NCBI GenBank assembly: GCA_025353165.1 | Contig: JANXRE010000167.1 | Location: 1-43,033 of the forward strand | Source of the DNA: Acidobacteriota bacterium | GTDB taxonomy: Bacteria; Acidobacteriota; Terriglobia; Bryobacterales; Bryobacteraceae | DNA: 43,033 nucleotides | Reading direction: 5' to 3' | In this document: in pieces, positions 18,032 through 26,711 of the stretch | Layout: every line of letters begins with the position of its first letter | Position numbering within the stretch: the stretch's first letter is position 1 | The notes under the pieces: model-generated | The model's database searches: none | Seen by the model: only the letters and a program-made list of their open reading frames with translations | Told to the model about the DNA's origin: nothing | Made by a program: the position numbers and the translations under genes

Positions 18032-18073
18032 TTGACGGCAGGACCGAGGCATGGATATACTACCCCTAATATC
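18032..18073 (+). promoter_or_regulatory. sigma-70 promoter and overlapping dyad for padR-permease operon
   Basis: TTGACG at 18032-18037 and TATACT at 18056-18061, spaced by 18 bases, form a strong promoter. An inverted repeat GATAT-N10-ATATC (18054-18073) covers the -10 box. Transcription would start only about ten bases before the padR ATG. The dyad position suits autorepression by the PadR protein; that is inference. Confidence 0.65.
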
Positions 18074-18076
18074 AAT

Positions 18077-18403
18077 ATGCCTAGAAACGAGATGCCTTCC
18101 GGCGCGCTGGTGCTGCTGATCCTGCGGGTCCTTCGATCAGGCGCTCTCCATGGGTACGCGATTGCCCAGCGGATCCACTCCCTCTCGTCTGACGTGCTAC
18201 GCGTGGAGGAAGGTGCGCTTTATCCGGCGCTTCAGAGAATTCTGCTCAAGGGCTGGGTGACCTCCGAGTGGGGCATCTCCGAGACCAATCGCAAGGTCCG
18301 TTTCTATCGCCTGACCCCCGCTGGCCGCAAACAGCTCGAAGCTGAACTGTCCGACTATCACCGCGTGCACCAGGCCATTCAATCCGTTTTGCACACCGCC
18401 TGA
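18077..18403 (+). CDS. PadR-family transcriptional regulator
   Basis: A 108-residue winged-helix repressor of the PadR family. The ATG at 18077 is preferred over the upstream in-frame start at 18032, because the promoter lies between them. Visible features: GALVLLILRVLRSGALHGYAI (helix 1-2), the recognition part with VEEGALYPALQRILLKGWV, and the wing VRFYRLTPAGRKQLEAEL. The C-terminal helix is short, as in the acidobacterial members next to ADOP permeases. It lies 12 bases upstream of such a permease gene, which it presumably controls. No Shine-Dalgarno is evident, fitting a near-leaderless mRNA. Confidence 0.9.
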   Translation: MPRNEMPSGALVLLILRVLRSGALHGYAIAQRIHSLSSDVLRVEEGALYPALQRILLKGWVTSEWGISETNRKVRFYRLTPAGRKQLEAELSDYHRVHQAIQSVLHTA

Positions 18404-18415
18404 AGGAGACATCCA

Positions 18416-20965
18416 GTGAACGAGCTCTTACGCCGCCTCAATTATCTGTGGAACCGCCGCCGCTTTGATCGGGAGTTGGCCAGCGACCTGGAGTTTCATC
18501 GGGAAATGGCGGCGCACGAAGGCGGCATGCCTCTTGGCAACGCGCTCCACCTCCGCGAGGAGGCGCGCGACGCCTGGGGCTGGACCTGGATCGAACGCTT
18601 TTCCCAAGACCTCCGTTACGCCGCCCGCATCCTGCGAAAATCGCCCGGCTTTACTCTCGCCGCGGTACTCATGCTCGCTCTGGGGATCGGCGTCAACGTG
18701 GCGGTCTTTGGCTTCTTTAATTTAATGTTCTTGAGAGCGCTGCCCGTCCGCGATCCGGACACGCTCCTGCGGTTCGACCGCCGCGCCGCGGACAGCTTCT
18801 CGAATGACTTGCCATACCCGGAAATGGCCTTCTTCTGCGATCATTCCAAAACGATCTCCGCCTTTTTGGCTCTGAACCCCGCCAAACTCGCAACCGAGGG
18901 ACAAGAGAAGCCGCTCACGGCGCACTTTGTTACGGCTAATTTCTTCAGCGAGCTTGGCGCTTCAGCAAAGCTCGGCAGAGCGCTCGATCCCGCGCGGGAC
19001 GGGGCTTCGGACGCGGAACCGGTAGTGGTACTAAGTCACGGGTTTTGGCAACGCCACTTCGGAGCGGACCCGTTGGTCGTGGGGAAGACCATCCGCCTCA
19101 ACGGTAGGCCCGCAACCGTAATCGGCGTGGCGGCGGACGAGTTCACTGGCCTTAGTATGGATACGCCGGACCTATGGCTGCCTCTCAATCAACAGCCGTA
19201 TCTCGTTACCGGAAGCCTGCTACTCACGGACCTCTCCGCCGATGGCCCTGGCGTCCGGGTGTGGGGCCGGTTGCAGCCGGGTTTCACTCCGAAGGTGGCG
19301 GAAGGCGAACTCAAAACGCTCGCGGCGGAGTTACGCCAGCAGCATCCCAAGGACATCTGGGAAAACGAGAGCCTTCATAGTCAGCCCGGCGGTTATGCCC
19401 CCAGCTTAATGGAGGGCGACCGCCGCGGATCCGGACCCGAGCCTCCGGACGAGGCTTATTTCATTTTCGGTCTGCTGGCGGCCTTGGGTCTCCTTATCCT
19501 GGCGGTGGCATGCGGCAATCTGGGCAGCCTGCTCCTGGCGCGAGGAGTGGCGCGGGAGCGGGAGATAGCCATCCGCGTCTCCGTCGGCGCGGGAAAGGGC
19601 CGTCTGATCCGGCAGCTTTTTACCGAGAGCCTTTTGCTCGCTCTTCTCGGCTCGGTCGCGGGGCTGGGCGCCGGCTACTTTGTCTTGCGGGTCCTGATGC
19701 AATTCACCGAGGCTCCCGCGTGGCTCAACCCGGCCCCGGACTGGCGCGTCGCGGTCTTCGCCATCGGCGCCGGATTCGTGGCCGCGATCCTGTTCGGGCT
19801 CACCCCCGCCTTGCAGGTGGCACGCCAGCGCCATCGAGCCACCATCCTGCGGCAGTTCCTCATTGGCGCTCAGGTGGCTGCCAGTTGTGTATTGCTCATA
19901 GTGGCGGGCCTGCTGGTTCGCGCGATCGATCATGGGATCACTACCCAACCAGGCTTTGAATACGAGCGAGTCATCTCCATCGATCCGGCTCTCGGCAGCC
20001 ATGGCTATTCGCCGGAAAGTGCGCGAGCCTACTTCGACTCGCTCCAGAACCGACTCCGCAATCTTTCCGGCGTCGAATCCGTGGCTCTCTCCGACACTTC
20101 CCCGCTGGGGAACCGGACATCCTCCGCCGGGATCGACATGGATGGGCGCCGCGTTGAAATTCTCATCAATCGCGTCGATCCGGCTTTCTTTCAAACGATG
20201 AGAATCCCCCTGCTCCGGGGTCGTAATCTGACTTTCGGAGACACGCGCGCGATTATCATCAGCGAATCTCTCGCACGCCGCGCATGGCCCTCTGCCGACC
20301 CGCTAGGCAAGAAGTTCACCCTGGACGGGGACTACACCGTGGTCGGAGTTTCAGGCAGCGCGCGCCTGGTCCGGCTCGAAGATCCGGAGATGGTACAGGC
20401 CTATTTCCTCGCCCGGGCCGCCGATCTGCCCTCGATGGTCTTGCTGGTGAAGACAGCGGCTCCGCCTGAAAGCTTAGCTCCGGTTCTTGCGTCCATGGCG
20501 AGGGCCCTCGACCCGAAGATCTTTCCGGACGTTTCAATGCTCAAAAGCTCATTTCGCCGCAAGATGCAGGGGACGGAGCGGGGCGCGGTGGCTGTCAGTC
20601 TGCTCGGCTTTACGGCGCTTTTGCTCGCCTGCCTCGGTATCGTGGGACTCGTGGCCTACTCCGTCGCGCAGCGAACCAAAGAAATCGGCCTTCGCATGGC
20701 CCTCGGAGCGAAGCCTTCGCAGGTGCTTTTTGTGGTGCTACGCCAATTCTCGCGCCCGGTTGGCGCTGGCTTGTTAGTGGGCGTCGGAGGCGCGGCTGCC
20801 CTTTCCCAGATCCTCCGCCGCGAACTCTACGGCATCAGCAATCTCGATCCCCTCACTTACGCGGCCGCCATCGCAATCTTCGTGGTCACCGTGGTGCTGG
20901 CGGCACTTTTGCCGGCGAGACGGGCGTTGCGTATCGATCCGATGCGTGCCCTGCGCTGCGACTAG
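18416..20965 (+). CDS. ADOP-type ABC transporter permease (MacB/FtsX duplicated)
   Basis: An 849-residue permease of the acidobacterial duplicated orphan permease type. The GTG start has AAGGAG eight bases upstream. The N-terminal cytoplasmic part (RRRFDRELASDLEFHREM, then FSQDLRYAARILRKSPGFT) leads into the first membrane helix (LAAVLMLALGIGVNVAVFGFF). A MacB-type periplasmic domain follows, then the first FtsX block near 350-470 (RGVAREREIAIRVSVGAGKG). A second periplasmic domain and a second FtsX block close the protein (AVSLLGFTALLLACLGIVGL, RTKEIGLRMALGAKPSQV). No ATPase domain or adjacent ATPase gene is present, typical for this class. Substrate and role are unknown; the paired PadR suggests inducible expression. 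Confidence 0.93.
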   Translation: MNELLRRLNYLWNRRRFDRELASDLEFHREMAAHEGGMPLGNALHLREEARDAWGWTWIERFSQDLRYAARILRKSPGFTLAAVLMLALGIGVNVAVFGFFNLMFLRALPVRDPDTLLRFDRRAADSFSNDLPYPEMAFFCDHSKTISAFLALNPAKLATEGQEKPLTAHFVTANFFSELGASAKLGRALDPARDGASDAEPVVVLSHGFWQRHFGADPLVVGKTIRLNGRPATVIGVAADEFTGLSMDTPDLWLPLNQQPYLVTGSLLLTDLSADGPGVRVWGRLQPGFTPKVAEGELKTLAAELRQQHPKDIWENESLHSQPGGYAPSLMEGDRRGSGPEPPDEAYFIFGLLAALGLLILAVACGNLGSLLLARGVAREREIAIRVSVGAGKGRLIRQLFTESLLLALLGSVAGLGAGYFVLRVLMQFTEAPAWLNPAPDWRVAVFAIGAGFVAAILFGLTPALQVARQRHRATILRQFLIGAQVAASCVLLIVAGLLVRAIDHGITTQPGFEYERVISIDPALGSHGYSPESARAYFDSLQNRLRNLSGVESVALSDTSPLGNRTSSAGIDMDGRRVEILINRVDPAFFQTMRIPLLRGRNLTFGDTRAIIISESLARRAWPSADPLGKKFTLDGDYTVVGVSGSARLVRLEDPEMVQAYFLARAADLPSMVLLVKTAAPPESLAPVLASMARALDPKIFPDVSMLKSSFRRKMQGTERGAVAVSLLGFTALLLACLGIVGLVAYSVAQRTKEIGLRMALGAKPSQVLFVVLRQFSRPVGAGLLVGVGGAAALSQILRRELYGISNLDPLTYAAAIAIFVVTVVLAALLPARRALRIDPMRALRCD

Positions 20966-20996
20966 GGACTGGGCACGGATGGGTAGGAATTACACC

Positions 20997-21146
20997 CTAA
21001 GGGGCGGTGACGCTCGTCGCGGGAGATTCATCGGCGGGTTCCGCGTCGGCTTGCCACTCGGCCTCGCTGCGGGGCGACGACCCCAGCATCGAGAAAAACA
21101 TCCCGAGTATCAAGAAACCCACGACTCCTATCGCCAACATCATCAC
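20997..21146 (-). CDS. possible 49-residue single-span membrane protein
   Basis: A minus-strand frame in the 356-base gap between the permease and the YhhN gene. A GTG-ATG-ATG start cluster at 21146-21138 is preceded by a GGGGG run. It gives MMMLAIGVVGFLILGMFFSM, one hydrophobic span, then a polar acidic tail (EAEWQADAEPADESPATS). The composition is protein-like and the gap is otherwise empty. No family is recognised. It may also be extended upstream to 21239. Confidence 0.4.
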   Translation of the reverse strand: MMMLAIGVVGFLILGMFFSMLGSSPRSEAEWQADAEPADESPATSVTAP

Positions 21147-21321
21147 TGACCCCCACCAAACACTACGAATTCCAGTGCAATTCAGATGCCACGAATTCTC
21201 GTCGATACCTGCGCCGGATTTCGGCCACTCGGCGCCCATACCTACATATCGGTCGACGGACCTCCATACTTTAGAGTTCCGATTTCCATAGATTCGCGCG
21301 AATCGTGCTTAACTGACAGAG

Positions 21322-22023
21322 ATGGTTCGCCGGATTCTCATCCTGATCTCCGCCACCGCCGGTCTAGTGTATTTTCTGACCCAACCGTTACATCCGTTCC
21401 CGGGCAGCTTCGTTTTAAAAGGGGTCGCCATGGCCCCGCTGGCCGCGCTCTCGTTCCTTCTGGCGCGAACCCACGGCCGGACTTTCGTGTACTTCGGCGT
21501 CGCGCAGGCGTTCTCCTGCGTGGGCGACGTGCTGCTCGACCTCGACTCCCGGTTCTTCACGTTCGGCTTGGCCGCTTTCCTGCTCTCGCACGTCGAGTAC
21601 ACGTCGGTGTGGCTGCTCTATCGTCCGCGCCCGTTCCGCGCGACGCCGGTGCGGACGGGAATTGCCGCGGCCGTCCTGGTCTACGCCGCGGCGTTCGCGG
21701 GATGGCTCGTGCCGGGGCTCGGCGAATTGTCGGCGCCGGTTGCGCTCTACATAGCAGCCATCACCGCGATGGTGGTGACAGCGACTGTTTCGAGATTCCC
21801 CATAGGAGTGTCCATCGGAGCCATCCTTTTTCTCTTGTCCGATTCCGTCCTTTCCGTAAACAAATTCAAGTTTCCCGTGCCGGGGCGCGACTTCCTTGTG
21901 TGGTCGACATATTACGGCGGCCAGCTATTAATGGCCCTGGCGTTCGTCCGCACCCTCACAAGCCGCGATACACTACGCGCAGGAGATCCGAATGTCCGCC
22001 ATCACACGACGCAATCTGCTTGA
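21322..22023 (+). CDS. YhhN/TMEM86-family lysoplasmalogenase-like membrane protein
   Basis: A 233-residue polytopic membrane protein of the YhhN family, with about eight helices. Landmarks are FVLKGVAMAPLAALSFLLAR, the conserved acidic helix FSCVGDVLLDLDSRFF, and the late helix FLLSDSVLSVNKFKFPVPGR with the S-D-S and N-K-F residues typical of the family. Eukaryotic and some bacterial members hydrolyse the vinyl-ether bond of lysoplasmalogens; whether this one does is unproven. The last 32 bases overlap the start of the downstream oxidoreductase gene in another frame, so either its C-terminus is unusually long or the two genes are coupled. Confidence 0.85.
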   Translation: MVRRILILISATAGLVYFLTQPLHPFPGSFVLKGVAMAPLAALSFLLARTHGRTFVYFGVAQAFSCVGDVLLDLDSRFFTFGLAAFLLSHVEYTSVWLLYRPRPFRATPVRTGIAAAVLVYAAAFAGWLVPGLGELSAPVALYIAAITAMVVTATVSRFPIGVSIGAILFLLSDSVLSVNKFKFPVPGRDFLVWSTYYGGQLLMALAFVRTLTSRDTLRAGDPNVRHHTTQSA

Positions 22024-23317
22024 TTCGACTTTGAAAGGAGCGGCCCTCCTCGCGGTTGGGAGTGCGGGTTCTCGTATTCTCGGCGCCAACCAGCGCGCGA
22101 ACGTGGCCATCGTTGGATTGGGTGGCCGGGGTACGGATCACGTGGGGTACTGGTCGAAGAGCCCGGATGCCCACATTGCCGCGGTTTGCGACGTCAACCA
22201 GGCGGCGCTGGAGCGCGGATCGGCTCTGGTCCTGAAGGCGTCCGGGCAGAAACCCAAGGAATACGGCGACATGCGAAAGCTGTTCGCCGACAAAGACATC
22301 GACGTCGTGTCCATCACGACGCCCAATCACTGGCACGCGCTCGCCACCATCTGGGCGGTGCAGGCCGGCAAGGACGTCTACGTGGAAAAGCCCGCGTGCC
22401 ACAACATCTGGGAGGGATTCAAGATGGTGGAGGCAGCCCGAAAATACAACCGCATGGTTCAGGTCGGGTCGCAGAGCCGGAGCATCGCAAACAAGCGGCG
22501 CGCGATGGATCTCCTGCATCAGGGGGTAATCGGCAATCTATACATGGCAAAGGGGCTCTGCTTCAAGCGCCGGAAATCGATCGGGCGAACGCCGGAACTC
22601 GCCGCTCCGCCCGCCGGCATCGACTGGGGTTACTTCCTCGGACCCGCGCCCATGCGCCCGTTCACGCAGAACCGCTACAAGTACAACTGGCACTGGTTCT
22701 GGGACACCGGCAACGGCGACATCGGGAACCAGGGCGTTCACGAGATGGATATCTGCCGGTGGGGGCTCGGCGTGGATCTTCCGAAATCGGTGGTCTCGAC
22801 CGGAGGTAAATACCAGTATGACGACGACCAGGAGACCCCTAACACGCAACTGGCGACTTTCGATTACGGCGACAAGCAAATCGTGTTCGAAGTCCGCGGC
22901 CTGATCACGGGCGGCGAGGGCGGATTACCGCAACGCGATGGCAACGTGGTCGGCAATCTGTTCTATGGTACCGACGGCTGGATGGCCATCGACGACGCCG
23001 GCTTCCAGGTTTTCAAAGGCGAGAAGAGCGAGAAGGTGATGGACGAGAAGAATACCGAGAACGACACCTGGGAGACAGGTGGTCACATGGCCAACCTTCT
23101 GAAAGCGGTACGCTCGCGCAATTATAAGGACCTGAATGCGGATGTCGAGATCGGAGTGCTCTCCGCGTCGATGTGCCACCTGGCGAACATCAGTTACCGT
23201 GTTGGCCGCCGTCTCGAATGGGACTCCGCGAACCGTTGGTTCGTCGACGATGTGCGCGCGAACCTCATGACGACGCACGACTATCGCCGGCCTTATGTCG
23301 TCCCGGACCGGGTGTGA
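21992..23317 (+). CDS. Gfo/Idh/MocA oxidoreductase, Tat-exported
   Basis: A 441-residue NAD(P)-dependent oxidoreductase. A twin-arginine signal (TRRNLLDSTLKGAALLAVGS) precedes the Rossmann fold (VAIVGLGGRGTDHVGYW). Then come VVSITTPNHWHALATIWAVQ and the KDVYVEKPACHN motif carrying the catalytic Lys (EKP). The C-terminal domain includes GDIGNQGVHEMDICRW, with the conserved metal/substrate His. Members act on sugars, sugar acids or inositols; the substrate cannot be assigned. Such Tat-exported forms are abundant in Acidobacteriota and Planctomycetota, where they work on extracellular carbohydrate. It overlaps the YhhN gene by 32 bases. Confidence 0.92.
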   Translation: MSAITRRNLLDSTLKGAALLAVGSAGSRILGANQRANVAIVGLGGRGTDHVGYWSKSPDAHIAAVCDVNQAALERGSALVLKASGQKPKEYGDMRKLFADKDIDVVSITTPNHWHALATIWAVQAGKDVYVEKPACHNIWEGFKMVEAARKYNRMVQVGSQSRSIANKRRAMDLLHQGVIGNLYMAKGLCFKRRKSIGRTPELAAPPAGIDWGYFLGPAPMRPFTQNRYKYNWHWFWDTGNGDIGNQGVHEMDICRWGLGVDLPKSVVSTGGKYQYDDDQETPNTQLATFDYGDKQIVFEVRGLITGGEGGLPQRDGNVVGNLFYGTDGWMAIDDAGFQVFKGEKSEKVMDEKNTENDTWETGGHMANLLKAVRSRNYKDLNADVEIGVLSASMCHLANISYRVGRRLEWDSANRWFVDDVRANLMTTHDYRRPYVVPDRV

Positions 23318-23359
23318 TTAGCGCCCTGCTACAATCGGGGCAAGGTCACTGGGCAATCC

Positions 23360-24850
23360 ATGCATTCCGCCGTCGCAGCTTTTCCTCAGACGCTCGGCGC
23401 TCTCCGCAACAGCCGGTTTTCCGAGCAACAGGTTGCGGGTCTCAGCGTCAAGGACGAACTCCGCACTAATCTTATCTGCAAGCTTCAGCGGGGCGAGCCG
23501 CTCTTCCCGGGCGTGCTCGGGTTTGAAGACACAGTCGTCCCGCAGGTGGTGAACGCGATCCTGTCGCGTCACAATTTCATTCTGCTGGGCCTGCGCGGCC
23601 AAGCCAAAACGCGCCTCATCCGCATGCTCACCACGCTGCTGGACGAACATACGCCCTACCTCGCGGGCTGCGAAATTCGCGACAATCCGTATCACCCGAT
23701 CTGCCGGCGCTGCCGCACGCTGATCGAGGAACTCGGCGATGAAACGCCGGTCGCTTTCCTCACGCGCGACCAGCGGTATGTAGAGAAGCTGGCTACTCCG
23801 GACGTCACCATCGCCGACATGATCGGCGATATCGACCCGATCAAGGCCGCTCGCTCCGGACACAACATCGCCGACGAACTCACCGTCCACTACGGCCTGT
23901 TGCCGCGCGCCAATCGCGGGATCTTCGCCATTAATGAACTCCCGGATCTGGCCGGCAAAATCCAGGTCGGGCTGTTCAACATCATGCAAGAGGGCGATGT
24001 TCAGATTAAGGGCTATCCCGTCCGTCTCCCGCTGGACCTGATGCTGGTGTTCACGGCCAATCCAGAGGACTACACGGCGCGCGGCAAGATTATCACCCCG
24101 TTGAAGGACCGCATCGGAAGCGAGATCCGCACCCACTACCCGCCCACGGTGGACTTGGGGCTCTCGATCACCGAGCAGGAGGCTTGGACGACGCGCAACT
24201 CGCCCATTGAGCTGCGAATGCCAAAGTACATCCGCGAGGTCGTTGAGGAACTGGCATTCCTCGCTCGCGAGGACAAGAAGATCGACAAGCGTTCGGGCGT
24301 AAGCCAGCGGCTGCCGATTTCCGCGATTGAGAATGTTGCGTCCAATGCCGAGCGCCGCGCACTGCGGGCGAAGGAATCGCTGGCGGCGCCGCGCGTTCTC
24401 GACATCTACGCCGCGCTGCCTTCGATCACCGGGAAGCTAGAACTCGAATACGAAGGCGAGTTGAAGGGCGGGGAAGCGGTGGCTCGCGAGCTGATCCGCG
24501 CGGCGGTCGGAAAGGTGTTCACGCGATATTTCGACGGCGCTAACTTTGCACAGCCGGTGCAGTGGTTCGAGCTGGGCGGCTCGTTGAAGCTGGACGACTC
24601 CACATCGTCATCCGAGATGGTTCAACAACTCAGCGGGATCCAGGGGCTCATGGATAAAGTGCGGGCGCTCGGCCTCGGCGTCAGCGAGCCCGACGCGGTG
24701 CGGGCATCCGCGGGCGAGTTCATCCTCGAAGGGCTGTACGCGCACCGTCGCATCAACCGCAATGAAGAGCAGGCGTTCGTTGCCGGCGAGCGCCGTCGCG
24801 AGCCGCCCGAAGAAGGTCCGCGAGGACGGCAGCGGCGGCAGTTTCAGTGA
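23360..24850 (+). CDS. MoxR/ChlI-like AAA+ ATPase
   Basis: A 496-residue ATPase related to MoxR and magnesium-chelatase subunit I. Walker A is GLRGQAKT (77-84), of the GxxGxAKT type usual in MoxR proteins. Between Walker A and B there is a Cys cluster, C104-x10-C115-x2-C118, suggestive of a bound metal. The Walker B position reads GIFAINELPDL (187-197), with Asn where Asp is standard. VFTANPEDYTARGKIITPL provides sensor 1, and GSEIRTHYP follows. The C-terminal ~70 residues are charged. The stop overlaps the GTG start of a VWA gene, so the two form a MoxR-VWA pair. Such pairs usually remodel or insert cofactors into a client protein; no client is identified here. Confidence 0.88.
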   Translation: MHSAVAAFPQTLGALRNSRFSEQQVAGLSVKDELRTNLICKLQRGEPLFPGVLGFEDTVVPQVVNAILSRHNFILLGLRGQAKTRLIRMLTTLLDEHTPYLAGCEIRDNPYHPICRRCRTLIEELGDETPVAFLTRDQRYVEKLATPDVTIADMIGDIDPIKAARSGHNIADELTVHYGLLPRANRGIFAINELPDLAGKIQVGLFNIMQEGDVQIKGYPVRLPLDLMLVFTANPEDYTARGKIITPLKDRIGSEIRTHYPPTVDLGLSITEQEAWTTRNSPIELRMPKYIREVVEELAFLAREDKKIDKRSGVSQRLPISAIENVASNAERRALRAKESLAAPRVLDIYAALPSITGKLELEYEGELKGGEAVARELIRAAVGKVFTRYFDGANFAQPVQWFELGGSLKLDDSTSSSEMVQQLSGIQGLMDKVRALGLGVSEPDAVRASAGEFILEGLYAHRRINRNEEQAFVAGERRREPPEEGPRGRQRRQFQ

Positions 24851-26070
24851 AGTGGGTCAAGTATTCACGGTACACGGCTGAGGATCTCGGCCTTTCCGCC
24901 GAGGATCTCCTACAGGCGCTCGCCGACTTTTTTCTCGAGAGCGGGTTCCAGGACCCTTACATGCAGTTCAACGAGATGAACCAGCACACGCTGGAGAATC
25001 TCAAACAGGCGCTCCAGCGCGCACTCGAGCAGGGCGAAATGTTCGACCGGGAGCGGGCCGAAAAGATCCGGCAAATGCTCGAACAGATGTCGCCCGAGGA
25101 ACTGGATCAGTTGCTCGGCCGGCTGACGCAGAAACTGGCCGACGAGGGTTATATCTCCATGGACCAGGACTCCCCGCAGGCGGGCGACGGAAGCCAGGAT
25201 TCCAAGGTGAAAGTGGAAGTCACCGACAAGAGCGTGGATTTCCTGGGCTTCAAAACGCTGAAGGATCTGCTCGGCTCGCTTGGAAAATCGAGTTTTGGCG
25301 CGCACGACACCCGCGATCTTGCCACCGGAGTGGAGGCCAGCGGAGCGTCCAAGCAGTACGAATTCGGCGACACGCTCAACCTGGATGTATCGACGACTCT
25401 GTTCTCGGCGATGCAGCGGTCGGGCTTGCAGTTTCCGCTGGACATCGATTACCCGGATCTGCACGTGCACCAGAGCGAGTACCAAAGCTCGTGCGCGACG
25501 GTGCTGATGCTGGACTGTTCGCACAGCATGATTCTGTACGGCGAGGACCGGTTCACGCCGGCGAAGAAGGTCGCGCTGGCGCTGGCTCACCTGATCCGTA
25601 CGCAGTACCCCGGCGATTCGCTGCGCTGCGTGCTGTTCCACGATTCAGCGGAAGAGCTGCGGCTTTCCGATCTGGCGCGCGTGCAGGTGGGTCCGTACTA
25701 CACGAACACGCGCGATGGATTAATTCTTGCGCAGCGTTTGCTTCAGCAGGAGAAGAAGGACATGAAGCAGATCGTGATGATCACGGATGGGAAGCCGTCG
25801 TGCCTGACGCTGGAGGACGGGCGGGTGTACCGCAATGCTTTCGGCCTGGACCCGCTGGTAATCTCGAAGACGCTGGAGGAAGTGGCGCGCTGCAAGCGGC
25901 AGGGGATTCTGATCAACACGTTCATGCTGGCGAGCGATTTCGGGCTGGTGAACTTCGTCCAAAAGGTAACGGAATTGTGCCGCGGCAAGGCGTATTTCAC
26001 CACGCCGTACACGCTCGGGCAGTATCTGCTGATGGACTATATGAACCGGAAGACGCGGACGGTGCACTGA
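24847..26070 (+). CDS. VWA-domain protein paired with the ATPase
   Basis: A 407-residue cytosolic protein. The first 150 residues are helical and Glu/Gln-rich ([20 protein letters not shown]). The von Willebrand A domain begins near 217 ([16 protein letters not shown]). Its MIDAS is complete: D223-x-S225-x-S227, a downstream Thr region, and MITDGKPS with the final Asp. The start is the GTG at 24847, which overlaps the stop of the ATPase gene (GTGA). MoxR-like ATPases and VWA partners form chaperone complexes, as in CbbQ/CbbO, NorQ/NorD and ChlI/ChlD. The client here is unknown. It ends 10 bases before a HicB-like gene. Confidence 0.9.
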   Translation: MKWVKYSRYTAEDLGLSAEDLLQALADFFLESGFQDPYMQFNEMNQHTLENLKQALQRALEQGEMFDRERAEKIRQMLEQMSPEELDQLLGRLTQKLADEGYISMDQDSPQAGDGSQDSKVKVEVTDKSVDFLGFKTLKDLLGSLGKSSFGAHDTRDLATGVEASGASKQYEFGDTLNLDVSTTLFSAMQRSGLQFPLDIDYPDLHVHQSEYQSSCATVLMLDCSHSMILYGEDRFTPAKKVALALAHLIRTQYPGDSLRCVLFHDSAEELRLSDLARVQVGPYYTNTRDGLILAQRLLQQEKKDMKQIVMITDGKPSCLTLEDGRVYRNAFGLDPLVISKTLEEVARCKRQGILINTFMLASDFGLVNFVQKVTELCRGKAYFTTPYTLGQYLLMDYMNRKTRTVH

Positions 26071-26080
26071 GGTTCGAAAG

Positions 26081-26263
26081 ATGCGCAACCAGTGCACGGC
26101 GATCGTTGAACGGGATGGCCCGTGGTACATCGCATACTGCGCTGGGGTCCCCGGTGCGAACGGCCAGGGCGCTTCGCGCGAGGAGTGTTTGGCGAACTTG
26201 CGAGACGCGATTGTACTAATTCTCGAGCACCGGCGAGAGGTTTACGCCGCCACTTCCACGTAA
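26081..26263 (+). CDS. HicB-like small protein
   Basis: A 60-residue HicB-fold protein: TAIVERDGPWYIAYCAGVPG, then ASREECLANLRDAIVLILEH. These are the beta strands and helix of the HicB antitoxin N-domain, with no DNA-binding tail. It starts 10 bases after the VWA gene and runs convergently into the hicB of a separate hicAB pair, overlapping its end by 22 bases. It has no hicA on its own strand. It might be an orphan antitoxin or might cross-neutralise the nearby HicA; neither can be decided from sequence. Confidence 0.75.
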   Translation: MRNQCTAIVERDGPWYIAYCAGVPGANGQGASREECLANLRDAIVLILEHRREVYAATST

Positions 26264-26462
26264 TCGACCGACGAACTCGGTTCGGGGATGGGCTCCCCAC
26301 CTCGCGCATCGCCTCGAAGTGGGCGAGCAAAGCCTCCTGAAAGTTCCGTCGAGTCTCTTGCTCGGTGTCGCCAACCGCCGCACATCCCGGCACGTCCGGG
26401 GAATAGCCGGAGTATCCCGTTCCGGTCCTTTCAATGACAAGTGCGTAGCGTCTCGGACTCAT
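26242..26462 (-). pseudogene. hicB: hicB antitoxin with a one-base frameshift
   Basis: The frame from ATG 26462 encodes a standard HicB N-domain (YALVIERTGTGYSGYSPDVP, AAVGDTEQETRRNFQEALLA, HFEAMREVG). At the C run 26295-26298 (G run on the sense strand) one base appears to be missing. The encoded frame turns into an Arg/Trp-rich tail running to 26037. With one G restored, the protein would end naturally as GEPIPEPSSSVDYVEVAA with a stop at 26242, total 73 residues. The HicB fold itself is mostly before the shift, so some activity may remain. It overlaps the hicA stop by 4 bases. Confidence 0.75.
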
Positions 26463-26650
26463 TTTAAGCCTGCCTTTTTGGGTATAGCGATCAACGTGCC
26501 CGGCGCCAGCTCCTTTCCTTCGTTACCCGGCACAGTGATCACACAGGGCTGATTCGGGTGCTTGAACTGCCGGTGGCTCCCCTTCGATCGCATTTCTCGC
26601 CAGCCGTGCGTTTGGAGCAGACGAATCACCTCCCGCACCTTCATCGGCAT
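26459..26650 (-). CDS. hicA: HicA mRNA interferase toxin
   Basis: A 63-residue HicA of the double-stranded-RNA-binding-like fold: MKVREVIRLLQTHGW, then RSKGSHRQFKHPNQP with the catalytic H26 in the G-S-H-R-Q-F motif, and a C-terminus PGTLIAIPKKAGLK that is typical. HicA cleaves mRNA and is neutralised by HicB. It is intact and is the first gene of the pair (hicA then hicB, ATGA overlap), while its cognate hicB is frameshifted. Confidence 0.9.
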   Translation of the reverse strand: MPMKVREVIRLLQTHGWREMRSKGSHRQFKHPNQPCVITVPGNEGKELAPGTLIAIPKKAGLK

Positions 26651-26711
26651 GACACGCTCATTTTATCGGGTACCGCGACTGGCGAGACTCGATTCGGCGC
26701 GAGCGCCGATC

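Noticed and set aside
18416-20965. A complete MacAB-type export system around the permease.
   Set aside because: No ATPase domain, MacA-like adaptor or TolC gene is adjacent; the protein fits the orphan ADOP class.
26037-26241. The Arg-rich C-terminal extension of the 141-codon HicB frame.
   Set aside because: It is out-of-frame sequence after the one-base loss at 26295-26298, antisense to the VWA gene end and the HicB-like gene.
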